Assembly (NCBI RefSeq): GCF_009901955.1
Contig: NZ_WUTS01000001.1
Span: 186,001 to 250,000 of the forward strand
Direction of reading: 5' to 3'
Origin: Halomonas icarae
GTDB lineage: Bacteria; Pseudomonadota; Gammaproteobacteria; Pseudomonadales; Halomonadaceae
DNA: 64,000 nt
Position numbers and translations under genes: made by a program
Notes under the pieces: model-generated
Told to the model about the DNA's origin: nothing
Database searches by the model: none
Seen by the model: the letters and a program-made list of their open reading frames with translations, nothing else
Shown: positions 45,058 through 55,260 of the stretch, piece by piece
Numbering within the stretch: position 1 is the first letter of the stretch
Layout of the letters: each line of letters begins with the position of its first letter

Positions 45058-45834
45058 ATGAGCAATGCCAAGGGGCAGGATAAACGGGTGTGGCGTGGTG
45101 TGCTGGTGCTGGCCATTGCCGGGGTATTGGCCGGATGCGCAAGCGGTGGCACGCAGCAGGAGCGTCATCCCGATGACCCCTGGGAAGGCTTCAACCGCAA
45201 GATGTTCGCCTTCAATGATGTGCTGGATCGATATGCGCTGAAACCGGTGGCGCGAGCCTATCGCTTCGTCACGCCAGACCCGGTGGAGACTGGAGTGGGT
45301 AACGTTTTCTCCAACCTTGGGGAACCGCGTACCGCGCTCAACAGCCTGCTGCAGGGCAAACCGCGTAACGCCAGCGTTGCCACGGCACGTTTCCTGATCA
45401 ACTCCACCGTGGGGGTAGGGGGGCTTTGGGACGTCGCCAGTCGCCTGGAGGTCACCGGCAGGAAGGAGGACTTCGGCCAGACCCTCGGCGCCTGGGGGTG
45501 GGAGGAGTCGCGCTATCTGGTACTGCCGCTGTTCGGCCCGAGCACCGTGCGTGATGCCGGAGGCCAGCCCGTGGACATCTACTCCTACCCGACGACCTAC
45601 ATCGAGGATGATGGCACCCGTCTAGGGCTGACGGCCCTGCGCCTCGTCGATACACGGGCAGGGATACTCGACCAGGAGGCGCTGATCCAGGGGGATCGCT
45701 ACAGTTTTGTGCGTGATGCCTGGTTGCAGCAGCGTCGTTTCGAGGTCAGTGATGGTGAGCTGGGCGACGATCCCTTTGCCAGCGACGAATTCAACTTCGA
45801 TGATGGCGATTTCGACGACGCCTTTGCCGACTGA
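45058..45834 (+). CDS. mlaA: MlaA (VacJ) outer-membrane lipoprotein
   Basis: A 258-residue lipoprotein with lipobox VLAGC (Cys27) and the family core DDPWEGFNRKMFAFNDVLDR, NVFSNLGEPRTALNSLLQGK, and FGQTLGAWGWEESRYLVLPLFGPS. Known role: removes mislocalised phospholipid from the outer leaflet and passes it to the Mla pathway. The other mla genes are not here. The C-terminal tail is strongly acidic. It starts at ATG 45058 after CAGGGAG. The phosphatase gene follows after 9 bp. Confidence 0.93.
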   Translation: MSNAKGQDKRVWRGVLVLAIAGVLAGCASGGTQQERHPDDPWEGFNRKMFAFNDVLDRYALKPVARAYRFVTPDPVETGVGNVFSNLGEPRTALNSLLQGKPRNASVATARFLINSTVGVGGLWDVASRLEVTGRKEDFGQTLGAWGWEESRYLVLPLFGPSTVRDAGGQPVDIYSYPTTYIEDDGTRLGLTALRLVDTRAGILDQEALIQGDRYSFVRDAWLQQRRFEVSDGELGDDPFASDEFNFDDGDFDDAFAD

Positions 45835-45843
45835 GGCCTGAAC

Positions 45844-47004
45844 ATGGAACGTCCCAAGCAGCTGATCGGCGTAATCGACATGCCAGGCCCGGCACGCGAT
45901 GCGCTGGCAGAAACCATCGCCCGGGATGGTCTGGCGGTAGTGGCCGTCGCCGACAGTGAGGCTCTGCCTCCTGAAGTGGCGCTGGTGGTGGCCCATGTGC
46001 GGGCGGTACCGGCGGCCGACTGGCCAGCGTTATGCGAGAGCCTGCCAACCCTGGTGGTCAGCGATAATCGTGATGCTTCCGATCTGCTCTCGGCGGTGGA
46101 TGCGGGACTCGTGGATTATATCGTCGAGCCTTGTCGGCACGGTCAGCTGCTGCGACGCATGATCCGCAAGGCGATTCGGCTGCATGAGCTCGAAGAAGCG
46201 CGCCGCCGCGACAAGCTGCGCCTGGAAGAGCTCAACGAGACCCTCGAGACACACCTGGCGATGTTGCGTCTCGACCAGCAGGCCGGCGGCCAGATCCAGC
46301 GCAAGCTGCTGCCGCCCAGGCCCCAGTCCCTGGGTGGTATCACCTGTGACTACTGGTTTGCCCCCTACCTCTACCTCTCGGGAGATTTCCTCGACTTCCA
46401 TCTTCTCGATGAGCGCTATCTGTTGTTCTACTTTGCCGATGTATCGGGGCATGGGGCGTCATCGGCCTTCGTTACGGTACTGCTCAAGTACCTGGCCAAT
46501 CGCTGGCAGGCCGAGTGGGATGGCGAGCATCCCGAGGCATTACCGGCACGCTGGCTGGAGGGTCTCAACCAGGAGTTGCTGGAGACCGGCATCGGCAAGC
46601 ACGCCACCCTGTTTGTGGGTATCATTGACCTCGAGCGTCGCTATCTGCACTATTCGCTGGGCGCGCAACTGCCTATGCCGATGTTAATGACGGACGGCAA
46701 GGTGACCACTCTGGCGGGCGAAGGCATGCCGGTCGGGCTCTTTCCGGGCGCCGATTACCCGACCCTGGGCTGTTCGCTACCGGAAAGGTTTCACCTGTGG
46801 CTGTGTTCGGATGGCGTCCTGGAGTGCCTGCCGGGTGATACCCTCGAGGCGCGACTTGTGGAGCTCGAGCGGCAGATTCAGGCCAGCGCGACACTGGCGG
46901 ACCTCACGGCCAATCTGGCCCTGGACACCGCGCCGGGTGACAAGGCGTTGCCCGACGACCTGACGATCATGATGTTGAGCGGATTTGGCCATGCTGATTC
47001 ATGA
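45844..47004 (+). CDS. response regulator-like PP2C (SpoIIE/RsbU) phosphatase, HsbR-like
   Basis: A 386-residue protein: receiver-like domain (1-118), a coiled linker (about 118-150), then a PP2C/SpoIIE phosphatase (about 155-385) with metal-binding motifs SGDFLDFH, FADVSGHGASSAF, LCSDGVLE and DDLTIMML. The receiver looks degenerate: the strand expected to end in the phosphoacceptor Asp reads LVVAHVR, and the conserved Lys-Pro is VEPCRHG. Known for relatives (Pseudomonas HsbR): dephosphorylates a STAS antagonist in a partner switch controlling flagella or biofilm. The STAS gene overlaps its end by 14 bp. Confidence 0.9.
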   Translation: MERPKQLIGVIDMPGPARDALAETIARDGLAVVAVADSEALPPEVALVVAHVRAVPAADWPALCESLPTLVVSDNRDASDLLSAVDAGLVDYIVEPCRHGQLLRRMIRKAIRLHELEEARRRDKLRLEELNETLETHLAMLRLDQQAGGQIQRKLLPPRPQSLGGITCDYWFAPYLYLSGDFLDFHLLDERYLLFYFADVSGHGASSAFVTVLLKYLANRWQAEWDGEHPEALPARWLEGLNQELLETGIGKHATLFVGIIDLERRYLHYSLGAQLPMPMLMTDGKVTTLAGEGMPVGLFPGADYPTLGCSLPERFHLWLCSDGVLECLPGDTLEARLVELERQIQASATLADLTANLALDTAPGDKALPDDLTIMMLSGFGHADS

Positions 47005-47500
47005 AGGGCGTATCAAGGCGGCATTCGATGCCGGGGTATTCGTCCTCAAGCTTTGCGGCGACGTACGGCTGACACTCTGTGCCACCCTAGACCGTCAGGC
47101 CCAGCAGCTGGCGAGCACTCCAGGGCTCGAGTCGTTGATCATCGACCTGCGTGATGCCAGCAACGTGGACTCCACCGCGCTGGGCTTTCTGGCCAAGGTG
47201 GCCATGGCCGTCCAGGGGCGGCTGGCGGAGCGCCCCACCATCGTGGTCGACAATCCTGACGTTCAGCGCATGCTGGATGTGATGGGCTTCTCGCGTTTCT
47301 TCACCATGGTGGAGTCGCCCATCACCGAGGTCTGTGAGCTCTGTGATCTGCCCGAGATCCCCATCGATGTCGAGGAGACACGACGCCGGATCCTCGAGGC
47401 GCATCGCATCCTGATGCGCATGAACGAACACAACCGCGAGGAGTTCCAGCCCCTCGTGGAGATGCTCGAGGCTCAGGAAGACGCCTCCCGCCAGCAGTGA
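46991..47500 (+). CDS. STAS-domain anti-sigma factor antagonist, HsbA-like
   Basis: A 169-residue protein. STAS domain at about 1-105 with the phosphorylatable serine Ser61 in RDASNVDSTALGFLAKV, and a C-terminal helical extension of about 60 residues that simple antagonists such as SpoIIAA lack, as in Pseudomonas HsbA. Known: HsbA binds the anti-sigma factor FlgM or a diguanylate cyclase depending on phosphorylation. ATG 46991 overlaps the phosphatase gene, so the two are coupled. No kinase or anti-sigma gene lies within the window. Confidence 0.9.
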   Translation: MLIHEGRIKAAFDAGVFVLKLCGDVRLTLCATLDRQAQQLASTPGLESLIIDLRDASNVDSTALGFLAKVAMAVQGRLAERPTIVVDNPDVQRMLDVMGFSRFFTMVESPITEVCELCDLPEIPIDVEETRRRILEAHRILMRMNEHNREEFQPLVEMLEAQEDASRQQ

Positions 47501-47518
47501 GGGGGAGGCCTCGGTAGG

Positions 47519-48457
47519 CTAGCCCCTTCTTAGCTCACTCAGCAGGCTTTCCAGCTTGCGCTGGTCCTCCATGAACTTGCGAATTCCCTCGGCCAGCTTC
47601 TCGGTGGCCATGGCATCCTCGTTGAATGCCCAGCGAAACTCGGCTTCGTCCAGCGGCTCGGGGGGACGGGTCTCGGCCCCCTGGGGCGTCAGCCGTCGCT
47701 CGAGAGGGCCGCGGGTCTCGGCAAGCTCGGCGAGCAGGGCCGGGGAGATGGTCAGGCGGTCGCAGCCGGCGAGGGCGAGAATCTCGCCGCTGTTGCGGAA
47801 GCTGGCGCCCATCACGATGGTCTGGTAGCCGTGGCCCTTGTAGTGCTCATAGATGCGTTTCACCGAGCGAACGCCGGGATCGTTGTCGCCGCTGAAGTCG
47901 GCCTCCGGCTGCTGTGCCTTGTGCCAGTCCAGGATGCGCCCCACGAAGGGGGAAATCAGGGTGACGCCCGCGTCGGCGCAGGCCTGGGCCTGGGTGAAGC
48001 TGAACAGCAGCGTGAGGTTGGTATGGATGCCCTCACGCTCGAGCTGACGTGCGGCGCGGATGCCCTCCCAGGTGGCGGCGACCTTGATCAGGATGCGTTC
48101 GGGACCCACGCCATGGCGAGCGTAGCGTTCGATCAGCGAGTGGGCTCGCGCCAGGGTGGCGTCGGTATCGAAGGAGAGGCGAGCGCTCACCTCGGTGGAC
48201 ACATAGCCAGGCACCAGTTCGCTGATCTCGCTGCCGATCTCCACCGCCACCGCGTCCAGGGCGTCATCGAGATCGATGGCCGAACGGGCGATCTCGCCGA
48301 GACGCTGGCGGCGCGCCTCCTGTTGGGCCGCCTGCAGGATCAGCGAGGGGTTGGTGGTGGCATCGCTGGGTTGGAAGCGGCGGATGGCCTCGATGTCGCC
48401 GGTGTCGGCGACTACCGTGGTCATGTCCTTGAGTTGTGATAGCAGATCGTCGGCCAT
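47519..48457 (-). CDS. tal: transaldolase
   Basis: A 312-residue TalB-type enzyme. Motifs: DATTNPSL near residue 33, VDPRLS-like region [10 protein letters not shown], the Schiff-base lysine in [15 protein letters not shown], and [10 protein letters not shown]. Known reaction: transfer of a dihydroxyacetone unit in the non-oxidative pentose phosphate pathway. ATG 48457 has GGAGGAG upstream. The leader carries a short palindrome CTAGC-AA-GCTAG at 48489-48500. It is divergent from the MFS gene. Confidence 0.95.
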   Translation of the reverse strand: MADDLLSQLKDMTTVVADTGDIEAIRRFQPSDATTNPSLILQAAQQEARRQRLGEIARSAIDLDDALDAVAVEIGSEISELVPGYVSTEVSARLSFDTDATLARAHSLIERYARHGVGPERILIKVAATWEGIRAARQLEREGIHTNLTLLFSFTQAQACADAGVTLISPFVGRILDWHKAQQPEADFSGDNDPGVRSVKRIYEHYKGHGYQTIVMGASFRNSGEILALAGCDRLTISPALLAELAETRGPLERRLTPQGAETRPPEPLDEAEFRWAFNEDAMATEKLAEGIRKFMEDQRKLESLLSELRRG

Positions 48458-48591
48458 TGTGTGCTCCTCCATGAAGTGGACTCCCACTCTAGCAAGCTAG
48501 CCGGAGAGCGAACAGATCCGGCAAGTCGCGACGTTATCGGTTATTATTTGCAGGCTATTTAACTTCCACACGCTATCCGCAAGGAGCAGCC

Positions 48592-49791
48592 TTGACGCTC
48601 AACGCCCGCCGCCTGGCACTGCTGGTTGCGGCCAATACCGCGCTTGCACCCTTCGCCATCGATGCCTACCTGCCGGCAATGGCCGCCCTGGCGGAGGGTA
48701 TCGGCGCCAGCATTCATCATACCGAGCTGTCGCTGTCGGCCTTTCTGGCCGGTTTTGCCCTGGGCCAACTGATCTTCGGCCCTGTCTCCGATCGAATAGG
48801 CCGCAAGCCGGTGCTGCTCGGTGGGCTGGTGGTGTTTCTGCTAGCCAGCCTGGTGATTACCACCGTGGGATCGCTGCCTGAACTGCTGGCGTGGCGCTTC
48901 GTCCAGGCCCTGGGCGGTGGCGCTACCGTGGTCAACTCGGCCGCCATCGTGCGCGACTGCTTCCAGGGCCGTGAAGCAGCCAAGGTGATGTCGACCATGG
49001 CCATCATCATGCTGATGGCGCCTCTCGCGGCACCGGTGGTGGGCAGTGCGTTGCTCTACCTGGGCGACTGGTGGTTGATCTTCGTGTTCCTGGCTGTCTA
49101 CGCGAGCTTCCTGATGTGGCTGCTCGGTACGCGCCTTCCCGAGACTCGCGCCCCCGGGCGCTTCGCAACCACGCCACGGCAGGTGCTGGGCAACTACGTG
49201 TCGGTGCTGCGCGACCGCCGGGCCATGGGCTTCATCGCCGCCGCGTCGATGACATTCGCCGGTCTGTTTGCCTTCGTCACCGCCTCGCCGTTTCTCTATC
49301 TGGAGCATTTCGGCCTGACGCCCTCGCTCTATCCGCTGGTGTTCGGCGTCAATGTGGTGATCATGGTGGCCGCCAACCGTCTCAACATTCGCCTGCTGAG
49401 GTGGTATACGCCGCTGCAGAACTTGCGCCTGGGGCTGGGGATTCAGCTGGTGGCGGGTCTTGGGCTGGCGCTGCTGGTGGCCACCGGACTGGAGTCGCTG
49501 GCCACCATGGTGCCGCTGATCATGCTGTTTGCCGGCACCATCGGTCTGGTGGCGCCCAACGCCATCACTTCGCTGCTCGATCGCTTCCCGCATATGAGTG
49601 CCACGGCGGCAGCCCTGCAGGGCAGCATTCAGTTCTCCTGCGGTGCCCTGGCTGGGGTTCTGGTCGGAGCCTTCGAGATCGACAGTGCCTGGCCCATGGT
49701 GGGCACCATGCTCGGGGCGACGCTGCTGGCGAACCTGGGTATTCGAGTGCTGGCAGGCACGGCAGAGCCGGAGCAGCGGGCTCATGGCTGA
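48592..49791 (+). CDS. Bcr/CflA-family MFS drug exporter
   Basis: A 399-residue membrane protein with twelve predicted helices. Seen: DAYLPAMAALAEGIG in helix 1 (the Bcr/CflA acidic motif) and the loop 2-3 motif GPVSDRIGRKPVLLGG. Known role: proton-driven export of drugs or small metabolites such as bicyclomycin or sulfonamides. The start is TTG 48592 with AAGGAG five bases upstream; no better start exists. It overlaps the next exporter gene by 8 bp. Confidence 0.9.
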   Translation: MTLNARRLALLVAANTALAPFAIDAYLPAMAALAEGIGASIHHTELSLSAFLAGFALGQLIFGPVSDRIGRKPVLLGGLVVFLLASLVITTVGSLPELLAWRFVQALGGGATVVNSAAIVRDCFQGREAAKVMSTMAIIMLMAPLAAPVVGSALLYLGDWWLIFVFLAVYASFLMWLLGTRLPETRAPGRFATTPRQVLGNYVSVLRDRRAMGFIAAASMTFAGLFAFVTASPFLYLEHFGLTPSLYPLVFGVNVVIMVAANRLNIRLLRWYTPLQNLRLGLGIQLVAGLGLALLVATGLESLATMVPLIMLFAGTIGLVAPNAITSLLDRFPHMSATAAALQGSIQFSCGALAGVLVGAFEIDSAWPMVGTMLGATLLANLGIRVLAGTAEPEQRAHG

Positions 49792-50521
49792 GTCGCTGCT
49801 GCCGAGCGGGTTCGAGATGAACGGCGCGACCTGGTTGGGCTGTGCCCTGGTGCTGGCGCTGGGGGCCTTCGTGCAGCGTGCCACGGGGTTCGGCCTGGCG
49901 GTGGTGGGGGCGCCTCTGCTGCTGTTGCTGGAGCCGCGTTTAGTGCCGGTAGTGCTGGTGCTGTTCGGCTTTACCGTCTCGCTGTTGACCCTGCGCCATT
50001 ATTTCCATGAGGTACGCCTTGGCGAGATCGGTGCGGCCCTGGTGGGGCGGCTGCCCGGCAACGGGTTGGGTGCCTGGCTGCTGCTGGCCGCCCCGATGGC
50101 AGTACTGGAAAAGCTGATCGCCGGCAGCGTGCTGTTTGCCGTCGCGGTGACCCTGTTTCGCCTGCGCTTGCCGGTCAATCGCGGCACGCTGTTCGGCGCC
50201 GGCGTGCTGTCCGGCCTCTTTGGTACGGTCGCGGCCATCGGTGGGCCACCGATGGTGCTGCTGCTGCATGGCCTCTCACCGGATCGTCTGCGCGGGACAC
50301 TCTCGGCCTTCTTCGTGGTGACCTCGCTGATGACCCTGGCCACCCTGGGTCTGGTCGGCAGGGTTGATGTCTGGCATCTGGGCATGGCGGTGAGTTTCGT
50401 GCCGGCGGTGCTGTTCGGGACCTGGCTGGCCAATCGCGTCGCCCATCGCGTCGATCGTCGCCTGCTGCAGGGCGCCTCGTTGGCGCTCTGTACCCTGGCG
50501 GCGCTGGGCCTGCTGCTCTAG
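49784..50521 (+). CDS. TSUP-family (TauE/SafE) membrane transporter
   Basis: A 245-residue protein with about eight helices and the two half-repeats of the TauE/SafE family: GAFVQRATGFGLAVVGAPL in the first and GLFGTVAAIGGPPMVLLLHG in the second. Known: members export sulfite, sulfoacetate or related anions. ATG 49784 overlaps the Bcr/CflA gene, so both are likely co-expressed; ATG 49817 is an alternative start. Substrate unknown. Confidence 0.88.
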   Translation: MAESLLPSGFEMNGATWLGCALVLALGAFVQRATGFGLAVVGAPLLLLLEPRLVPVVLVLFGFTVSLLTLRHYFHEVRLGEIGAALVGRLPGNGLGAWLLLAAPMAVLEKLIAGSVLFAVAVTLFRLRLPVNRGTLFGAGVLSGLFGTVAAIGGPPMVLLLHGLSPDRLRGTLSAFFVVTSLMTLATLGLVGRVDVWHLGMAVSFVPAVLFGTWLANRVAHRVDRRLLQGASLALCTLAALGLLL

Positions 50522-50576
50522 CGAGGAACTTCTAGCGAGAGCCCTGGGGTGCACTGGTTCTCTGATGGGCCTAGTG

Positions 50577-50594
50577 ATGTCATAAAGCTGTCAT
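50577..50594 (+). promoter_or_regulatory. Pho box upstream of pstS
   Basis: ATGTCATAAAGCTGTCAT matches the PhoB-binding consensus of two TGTCA half-sites spaced by 11 bases, with only the first base and one central base off. It lies 62 bp before the pstS start. Phosphate-starvation induction by PhoB is therefore expected. Confidence 0.88.
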
Positions 50595-50655
50595 CTGTGT
50601 GGGGCAAGGTGTGTGTCGCGAAGGTTGCACACCGTACCCATCAGGAGATCGCTCC

Positions 50656-51693
50656 ATGAACCGCATCCTCACCAGCCGCACATTCAAGACCACGGCGATT
50701 GCCGCCGCCGTCATGGGCATGGCCACCGTGGCCCATGCTCGTGACCAGATTCGCATCGTCGGTTCCAGCACCGTCTATCCGTTCGCCAGCTACGTGACCG
50801 AGGAGTTCGGCGCGGTGACCGAGTACCCTACACCGGTCATCGAGTCCACCGGCTCCGGCGGCGGCATTCGTCTGTTCTGCAATGGCGTGGGTGAGGGGAC
50901 ACCGGATATCTCCAATGCCTCGCGTCGCATCAAGGCCGCCGAGCTCGAGCGCTGCATCGAGAATGGCGTGACCGATGTGACCGAAGTCAAGATCGGCTCG
51001 GACGGCATCGTCTTCGCCCAGTCCAGTACCAACGAGAGTGTCGATCTGACTCTGGAGCAGCTGTTCCTGGCCGTCGCCGCCAAGGTGCCCGGACAGGGTG
51101 ACAAGCAGGGCGAGCTGATCGACAACCCCTACCAGAAGTGGAGCGATATCGATGCCTCCCTGCCGGAGCGCGAGATCTCCATCTACGGCCCGCCGAGCAC
51201 CTCCGGTACCCGTGATGCCTTCGAGGAGCTGGTCATGGAAGCCGTCTCCGAAGAGATCGATGGCTATGGCGGCGAGGGCTATACCGATATCCGTGCCGAT
51301 GGCGCCTATATCGATGCCGGCGAGAACGACAACCTGATCGTTCAGCGCCTCACCGAGGACACCGACGCCTTCGGCATCTTCGGCTACTCCTTCCTGGTCG
51401 AGAATCCCAACGCCCTGATCGCCGCGGATATTGACGGTGTCGAGGCCGAGTCCGAGGCGATCAGCGCCGGCGACTACCCCATCGCGCGCTCACTGTTCTT
51501 CTACGTCAAGAACCAGCACGCCGACGCCGTGCCTCCGCTGTATGAGTACGTCGACATGTTCGTCTCCGAGATGATGATCGGTGAGGAAGGCTATCTGGGT
51601 GATTTGGGTCTGATCCCGCTGCCCGAGGGGGAGCGCGAGCAGACCCGCGAGAAGGTCGCCAACCGTGCCGCACTGCAGGTCGCCGATCTGTAA
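50656..51693 (+). CDS. pstS: phosphate ABC transporter, periplasmic binding protein
   Basis: A 345-residue protein with a signal peptide cut after ATVAHA (residue 28). Phosphate-binding features of the SphX-type PstS are seen: IVGSSTVYPFASYV at the mature start, ESTGSGGGIRLF, SNASRRIKAAE and GPPSTSGTRDAFEEL. Known role: high-affinity capture of phosphate for PstCAB. It starts at ATG 50656 after CAGGAGA. Strongly acidic, as expected for a periplasmic protein of a halophile. The Pho box is upstream and a hairpin follows. Confidence 0.95.
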   Translation: MNRILTSRTFKTTAIAAAVMGMATVAHARDQIRIVGSSTVYPFASYVTEEFGAVTEYPTPVIESTGSGGGIRLFCNGVGEGTPDISNASRRIKAAELERCIENGVTDVTEVKIGSDGIVFAQSSTNESVDLTLEQLFLAVAAKVPGQGDKQGELIDNPYQKWSDIDASLPEREISIYGPPSTSGTRDAFEELVMEAVSEEIDGYGGEGYTDIRADGAYIDAGENDNLIVQRLTEDTDAFGIFGYSFLVENPNALIAADIDGVEAESEAISAGDYPIARSLFFYVKNQHADAVPPLYEYVDMFVSEMMIGEEGYLGDLGLIPLPEGEREQTREKVANRAALQVADL

Positions 51694-51724
51694 GGGAGCA
51701 GGACTCGGGCAAGGATGCCTGACC

Positions 51725-51750
51725 CGGCCGGCAGTCCTGGCTGCCGGCCG
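51725..51750 (+). promoter_or_regulatory. intercistronic hairpin between pstS and pstC
   Basis: CGGCCGGCAG-TCCTGG-CTGCCGGCCG is a perfect 10-bp stem with a 6-base loop and no T-run. This is the usual place for an mRNA-stabilising or partly terminating hairpin that makes the binding protein more abundant than the permease. Confidence 0.7.
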
Positions 51751-51800
51751 CTGCACCTTCCGACAGCCCGACTGTCGATGAACGCCATCGAGAGATCCCT

Positions 51801-53057
51801 ATGCAGACCGATCAACTTCTTTCCCTGTTCGGCGGCGTGCTGCTGCTGCTGGGTCTGATCGCCTTCTTCCTGGGGCGTGCCAAGGCCGCGCGGGTGCGCG
51901 CCGGTGGCTCGACCATGCATGCACAGCCTGACCAGTATGCCTGGTTTGCGGTACTCGCCACCGCCGGCCCGGCCATCGTCGTAAGCGCGGTGGGGGCCTT
52001 CCTGTTGCTGTTGCTGGAGGTCGAGATTCCCCAGCTCGGCCTGCTGGCCGGCAGCCTGGCGGTGGCCGCCATCGGGCTGGGGGTGGGGATGCGCCAGGTA
52101 AGGCCCGACTTCCATGCTCGCAAGGCGATCGAACGGGTGATTCGTGGCGCGCTGCTCACCGCGGCCCTGATCTCCATCCTGACCACCTTCGGCATCCTGA
52201 TCTCCATTGTCTTCGAGGCCCTGCGCTTCTTCCAGATGCACAGCTTCTGGGAGTTCATCACCGGCACGGTCTGGAATCCCGGGGCGAGCTTCCTGGCCGC
52301 CGCCGGACGCGCCGAGGAGGGCGCCAGCGCTGCCCAGTTCGGCTCGCTGCCGCTATTCGCCGGCACCTTCATGATTACCGCCATCGCCATGCTGGTCGCC
52401 ATTCCTGTCGGTCTGCTGGCGGCGATCTACATGGCCGAGTTCGCCCCCAGGGGGGTGCGTACCCTGGCCAAGCCGACCCTGGAGGTGCTGGCCGGCATTC
52501 CCACCGTGGTCTACGGCTTCTTCGCTGCCATCACCGTGGCGCCGATCATCGTCTCCATCGCCAATGCCTTCGGCCTGGACGCCGCCTTCAACAACGCCGT
52601 GGCGCCGGGGATCGTGATGGGCATCATGATCATTCCCTTTATCTCATCGCTCTCCGACGACGTGATCAATTCGGTACCCGACAGCATGCGCCAGGGGGCA
52701 CTGGCGCTGGGCATGACCAAGGGCGAGACCATTCGTGACGTGGTCATCCCCGCGGCGCTGCCTGGGATCATCTCCGCCTCGCTGCTGGCGGTCTCCCGGG
52801 CGCTGGGCGAGACCATGATCGTGGTGATGGCGGCGGGCATGCGCCCTAACCTTACCGCCAACCCCTTCGAGGACATGACCACGGTGACGGTACGCATCGT
52901 CGCCGCGCTGACCGGTGACCTGGAGTTCGAGAGCGCCGAGACCCTCTCGGCCTTCGCCCTGGGGCTGGTGCTATTCGCCGTCACCCTGAGCCTGAATCTG
53001 GTGTCGGTGCTGATGATCCGTCGCTTCCGCGAGAAGTATCGCGTCAACAACCTGTAA
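51801..53057 (+). CDS. pstC: phosphate ABC transporter permease PstC
   Basis: 418 residues, longer than E. coli PstC (319) owing to an N-terminal extension with three hydrophobic helices (about residues 8-25, 46-73, 77-95). The core has the EAA loop SMRQGALALGMTKGETIRDVVIPAALPGI. A PstC-specific segment EFITGTVWNP is present. Known role: one half of the membrane channel for phosphate. The extended N-terminus is common in marine bacteria. Confidence 0.94.
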   Translation: MQTDQLLSLFGGVLLLLGLIAFFLGRAKAARVRAGGSTMHAQPDQYAWFAVLATAGPAIVVSAVGAFLLLLLEVEIPQLGLLAGSLAVAAIGLGVGMRQVRPDFHARKAIERVIRGALLTAALISILTTFGILISIVFEALRFFQMHSFWEFITGTVWNPGASFLAAAGRAEEGASAAQFGSLPLFAGTFMITAIAMLVAIPVGLLAAIYMAEFAPRGVRTLAKPTLEVLAGIPTVVYGFFAAITVAPIIVSIANAFGLDAAFNNAVAPGIVMGIMIIPFISSLSDDVINSVPDSMRQGALALGMTKGETIRDVVIPAALPGIISASLLAVSRALGETMIVVMAAGMRPNLTANPFEDMTTVTVRIVAALTGDLEFESAETLSAFALGLVLFAVTLSLNLVSVLMIRRFREKYRVNNL

Positions 53058-53075
53058 CGCCGAGGAATCGCCGAG

Positions 53076-54242
53076 ATGAGTCAAACCTTCGACGAGATCA
53101 GCGCCCAGTTGCGCCGCCGCCATCGACGCTCGGCGCGGCTCAAGTGGGTCTCCATGGGCGCCCTGGGGCTGGCCGGCCTGTTCCTCCTGTGGTTCTTCTC
53201 CGACATGCTGGGCAAGGGGCTGCCGGCCTTTCAGCAGGCGCAGATCCAGGTGGAGATCGACTACAACGAGGATGCCGCCCGCATGGGGCGGGCCGCCCTC
53301 GACCGTGACCTGTCACGCCTGGTGAGCCGCACCTTCGAGCGCATGATACCCGTGCAGATGCGCGAGAATCCCGAGCTGCTGGGCAGTAAGGAGACACGCT
53401 GGGTGCTGGCCGACAGCGAGGTCGACCAGTACCTCAAGGGGCACCGTCACAAGCTCAACGACGCCCAGCGGGCCCTGGTCGACGAGCTGGAGGCCGAGGG
53501 GCGGGTCGAGCTGCGCTTCAATACCACCTTCTTCACCACCGGCGACTCCAAGATGCCGGAGGCCTCGGGCATCCTTTCCGCCGCGGTCGGCACCATCATG
53601 ACCATGCTGGTGACCCTGGCCATCGCTTTCCCCATTGGGGTGATGACGGCGGTCTACCTGGAGGAGTTCGCCCCGGACAACCGCTTCACCCAGGCCATCG
53701 AGATCAATATCAACAACCTGGCGGCAATCCCCTCGATCCTGTTCGGTCTGCTGGGCCTGGCGATCTTCATCAACTTCTTCGGGGTGCCGCGCTCCTCGCC
53801 GCTGGTGGGCGGCATGACGCTGGCGCTGATGACCCTGCCGGTGATCATCATCGCCACCCGCACGGCGCTGCGTAGTGTGCCGGACGCCATCCGCCACGCC
53901 GCCTTCGGGGTTGGCTGTTCGCGCTGGCAGGTGGTGCGCGACCATGTGCTGCCGCTGGCCATGCCCGGCATCATGACCGGCTCGATCATCGGCCTGGCCC
54001 AGGCCATGGGCGAGACCGCGCCGCTGATCATCGTCGGCATGGTGGCCTTCATTCCCGACGTCTCGGCCTCCCTGACCGAGGCTGCCACCGTGCTGCCGGC
54101 GCAGGTCTTCACCTGGGCGGGGGAGCCCGAGAAGGCGTTCGTCGAGAAGACCGCGGGCGGCATCCTGGTCCTGCTGGCGATCCTGATCTTCCTCAACGCC
54201 ACCGCCGTCATCCTGCGCAAGAAATTCGAGCGTCGCTGGTAA
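53076..54242 (+). CDS. pstA: phosphate ABC transporter permease PstA
   Basis: 388 residues. One N-terminal helix (residues 24-44) and a periplasmic insertion (about 45-160) precede the permease core with [19 protein letters not shown] sequence, [19 protein letters not shown] and the EAA loop [21 protein letters not shown]. Known role: second channel half beside PstC. The gap from pstC is 18 bp. The large insertion is longer than in E. coli PstA (296). Confidence 0.94.
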   Translation: MSQTFDEISAQLRRRHRRSARLKWVSMGALGLAGLFLLWFFSDMLGKGLPAFQQAQIQVEIDYNEDAARMGRAALDRDLSRLVSRTFERMIPVQMRENPELLGSKETRWVLADSEVDQYLKGHRHKLNDAQRALVDELEAEGRVELRFNTTFFTTGDSKMPEASGILSAAVGTIMTMLVTLAIAFPIGVMTAVYLEEFAPDNRFTQAIEININNLAAIPSILFGLLGLAIFINFFGVPRSSPLVGGMTLALMTLPVIIIATRTALRSVPDAIRHAAFGVGCSRWQVVRDHVLPLAMPGIMTGSIIGLAQAMGETAPLIIVGMVAFIPDVSASLTEAATVLPAQVFTWAGEPEKAFVEKTAGGILVLLAILIFLNATAVILRKKFERRW

Positions 54243-54253
54243 GCCCGCGCGCC

Positions 54254-55111
<858 letters not shown>

Positions 55112-55150
55112 GGGACGTCAGAGGCTGGATCTCGGAGATTGAGCGGCATC

Positions 55151-55174
55151 ACGGGGAGGCTTTGGCCTCCCCGT
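55151..55174 (+). terminator. terminator of the pst operon
   Basis: ACGGGGAGGC-TTTG-GCCTCCCCGT is a perfect 10-bp stem with a 4-base loop, 40 bp after pstB, followed by CGTCGTTTG. Confidence 0.82.
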
Positions 55175-55197
55175 CGTCGTTTGTACGTGTCATGCAA

Positions 55198-55235
55198 TTG
55201 ACATCGCGGCGGTTTATATATGGAATTCCAGATAT
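55198..55235 (+). promoter_or_regulatory. promoter and palindromic operator of the GAPDH-arsJ-arsR operon
   Basis: A perfect -35 TTGACA (55198-55203) is followed after 17 bp by TGGAAT (55221-55226), a -10 candidate. The palindrome ATATATGGAATTCCAGATAT (55216-55235, one mismatched pair) covers this -10. Repressor binding there would block transcription, fitting autoregulation by the ArsR encoded downstream. Confidence 0.6.
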
Positions 55236-55260
55236 TATTATCTGTCCAGGGGAGACAACC

